Origin: an uncultured Planctomycetota bacterium
GTDB taxonomy: Bacteria; Planctomycetota; Planctomycetia; Pirellulales; Thermoguttaceae
Direction of reading: 5' to 3'
Length of the DNA: 5,331 nt
Assembly (NCBI GenBank): GCA_902797455.1
Contig: CADBTE010000330.1
Coordinates: 1-5,331, forward strand
Part shown: in pieces, positions 5,291 to 5,331 of the stretch
Position numbering within the stretch: the stretch's first letter is position 1
Layout: every line of letters starts with the position of its first letter
Translations under genes and position numbers: made by a program
The notes under the pieces: generated by a model
What the model was told of the DNA's origin: nothing
What the model saw: the letters and a program-made list of their open reading frames with translations, nothing else
Database searches by the model: none

Positions 5291-5331
5291 CCCGGGAGGG
5301 CCGCCGGAGGCAGAAAAAAGAAAAGCACGCA

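Larger units (their letters stand above)
5007..5331. other. Non-coding 3' region rich in inverted repeats
   Basis: No credible gene is visible in these 325 bases on either strand. Frames that are open here give low-complexity Pro/Gly/Arg/Ala peptides, lack start signals, or run antisense into the kinase-like gene. No tRNA or rRNA motifs were recognised. The stretch contains a T7 run right after the kinase-like stop codon, a GC hairpin (5104-5109 with 5122-5127), a small stem GGGC/GCCC (5130-5133 with 5139-5142), two adjacent hairpins (5153-5187), a 7-bp hairpin (5271-5287) and a terminal purine-rich run. It may hold the cluster's terminator, an intergenic repeat family or a structured RNA. 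Confidence 0.6.

Noticed and set aside
5007..5331. tRNA, SRP RNA, tmRNA or CRISPR array in the 3' region
   Set aside because: No T-loop or anticodon arm pattern, no SRP core motifs and no regularly spaced repeats were seen; only isolated hairpins are present.

Overview
This GC-rich window looks like chromosomal DNA of a planctomycete, probably a Pirellulales-type lineage. That placement is inferred from protein style. The two Hanks-type protein kinases are worded like planctomycete kinases: a short N-terminal helical region with a T/S-x-x-Q-x-x-x-L-x-x-G-K-x-x-G-F pattern, then a G-L-G-S-G-G-M-S loop, and 'TGHAPFP..T.PQRL..HQ' in the C-lobe. Only one of the four genes has a clear Shine-Dalgarno sequence, which also fits. 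No database search was possible, so the taxonomy is moderate-confidence inference.

Layout: (1) 32-1042, minus strand: a complete XerD-type tyrosine recombinase with all six catalytic residues. (2) 1043-1413: a divergent intergenic region holding a perfect tandem 15-bp repeat next to the recombinase start, a long GC-rich hairpin followed by T6 on the minus strand, two perfect palindromes, and a plausible plus-strand promoter. (3) 1414-5006, plus strand: a compact three-gene cluster with gaps of 14 and 30 nt. It encodes a YhaM-like OB-fold/HD-domain 3'-5' exoribonuclease homologue, a tail-anchored Ser/Thr protein kinase with complete catalytic motifs, and a small soluble kinase-like protein with a lost glycine loop and a DYA motif in place of DFG. 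(4) 5007-5331: no convincing gene, but several short inverted repeats that resemble intergenic repeat or RNA-structure elements.

The recombinase probably resolves chromosome dimers or acts as a site-specific integrase, and is transcribed away from the other genes. The plus-strand genes look like one operon. They may form an unusual signalling-to-RNA unit: a membrane-anchored active kinase, a kinase-like partner with altered nucleotide-binding motifs, and a nuclease-family protein whose HD metal-binding motif is itself altered (HE instead of HD). This functional link rests on gene order and motif reading only. It is the most interesting idea in the window.
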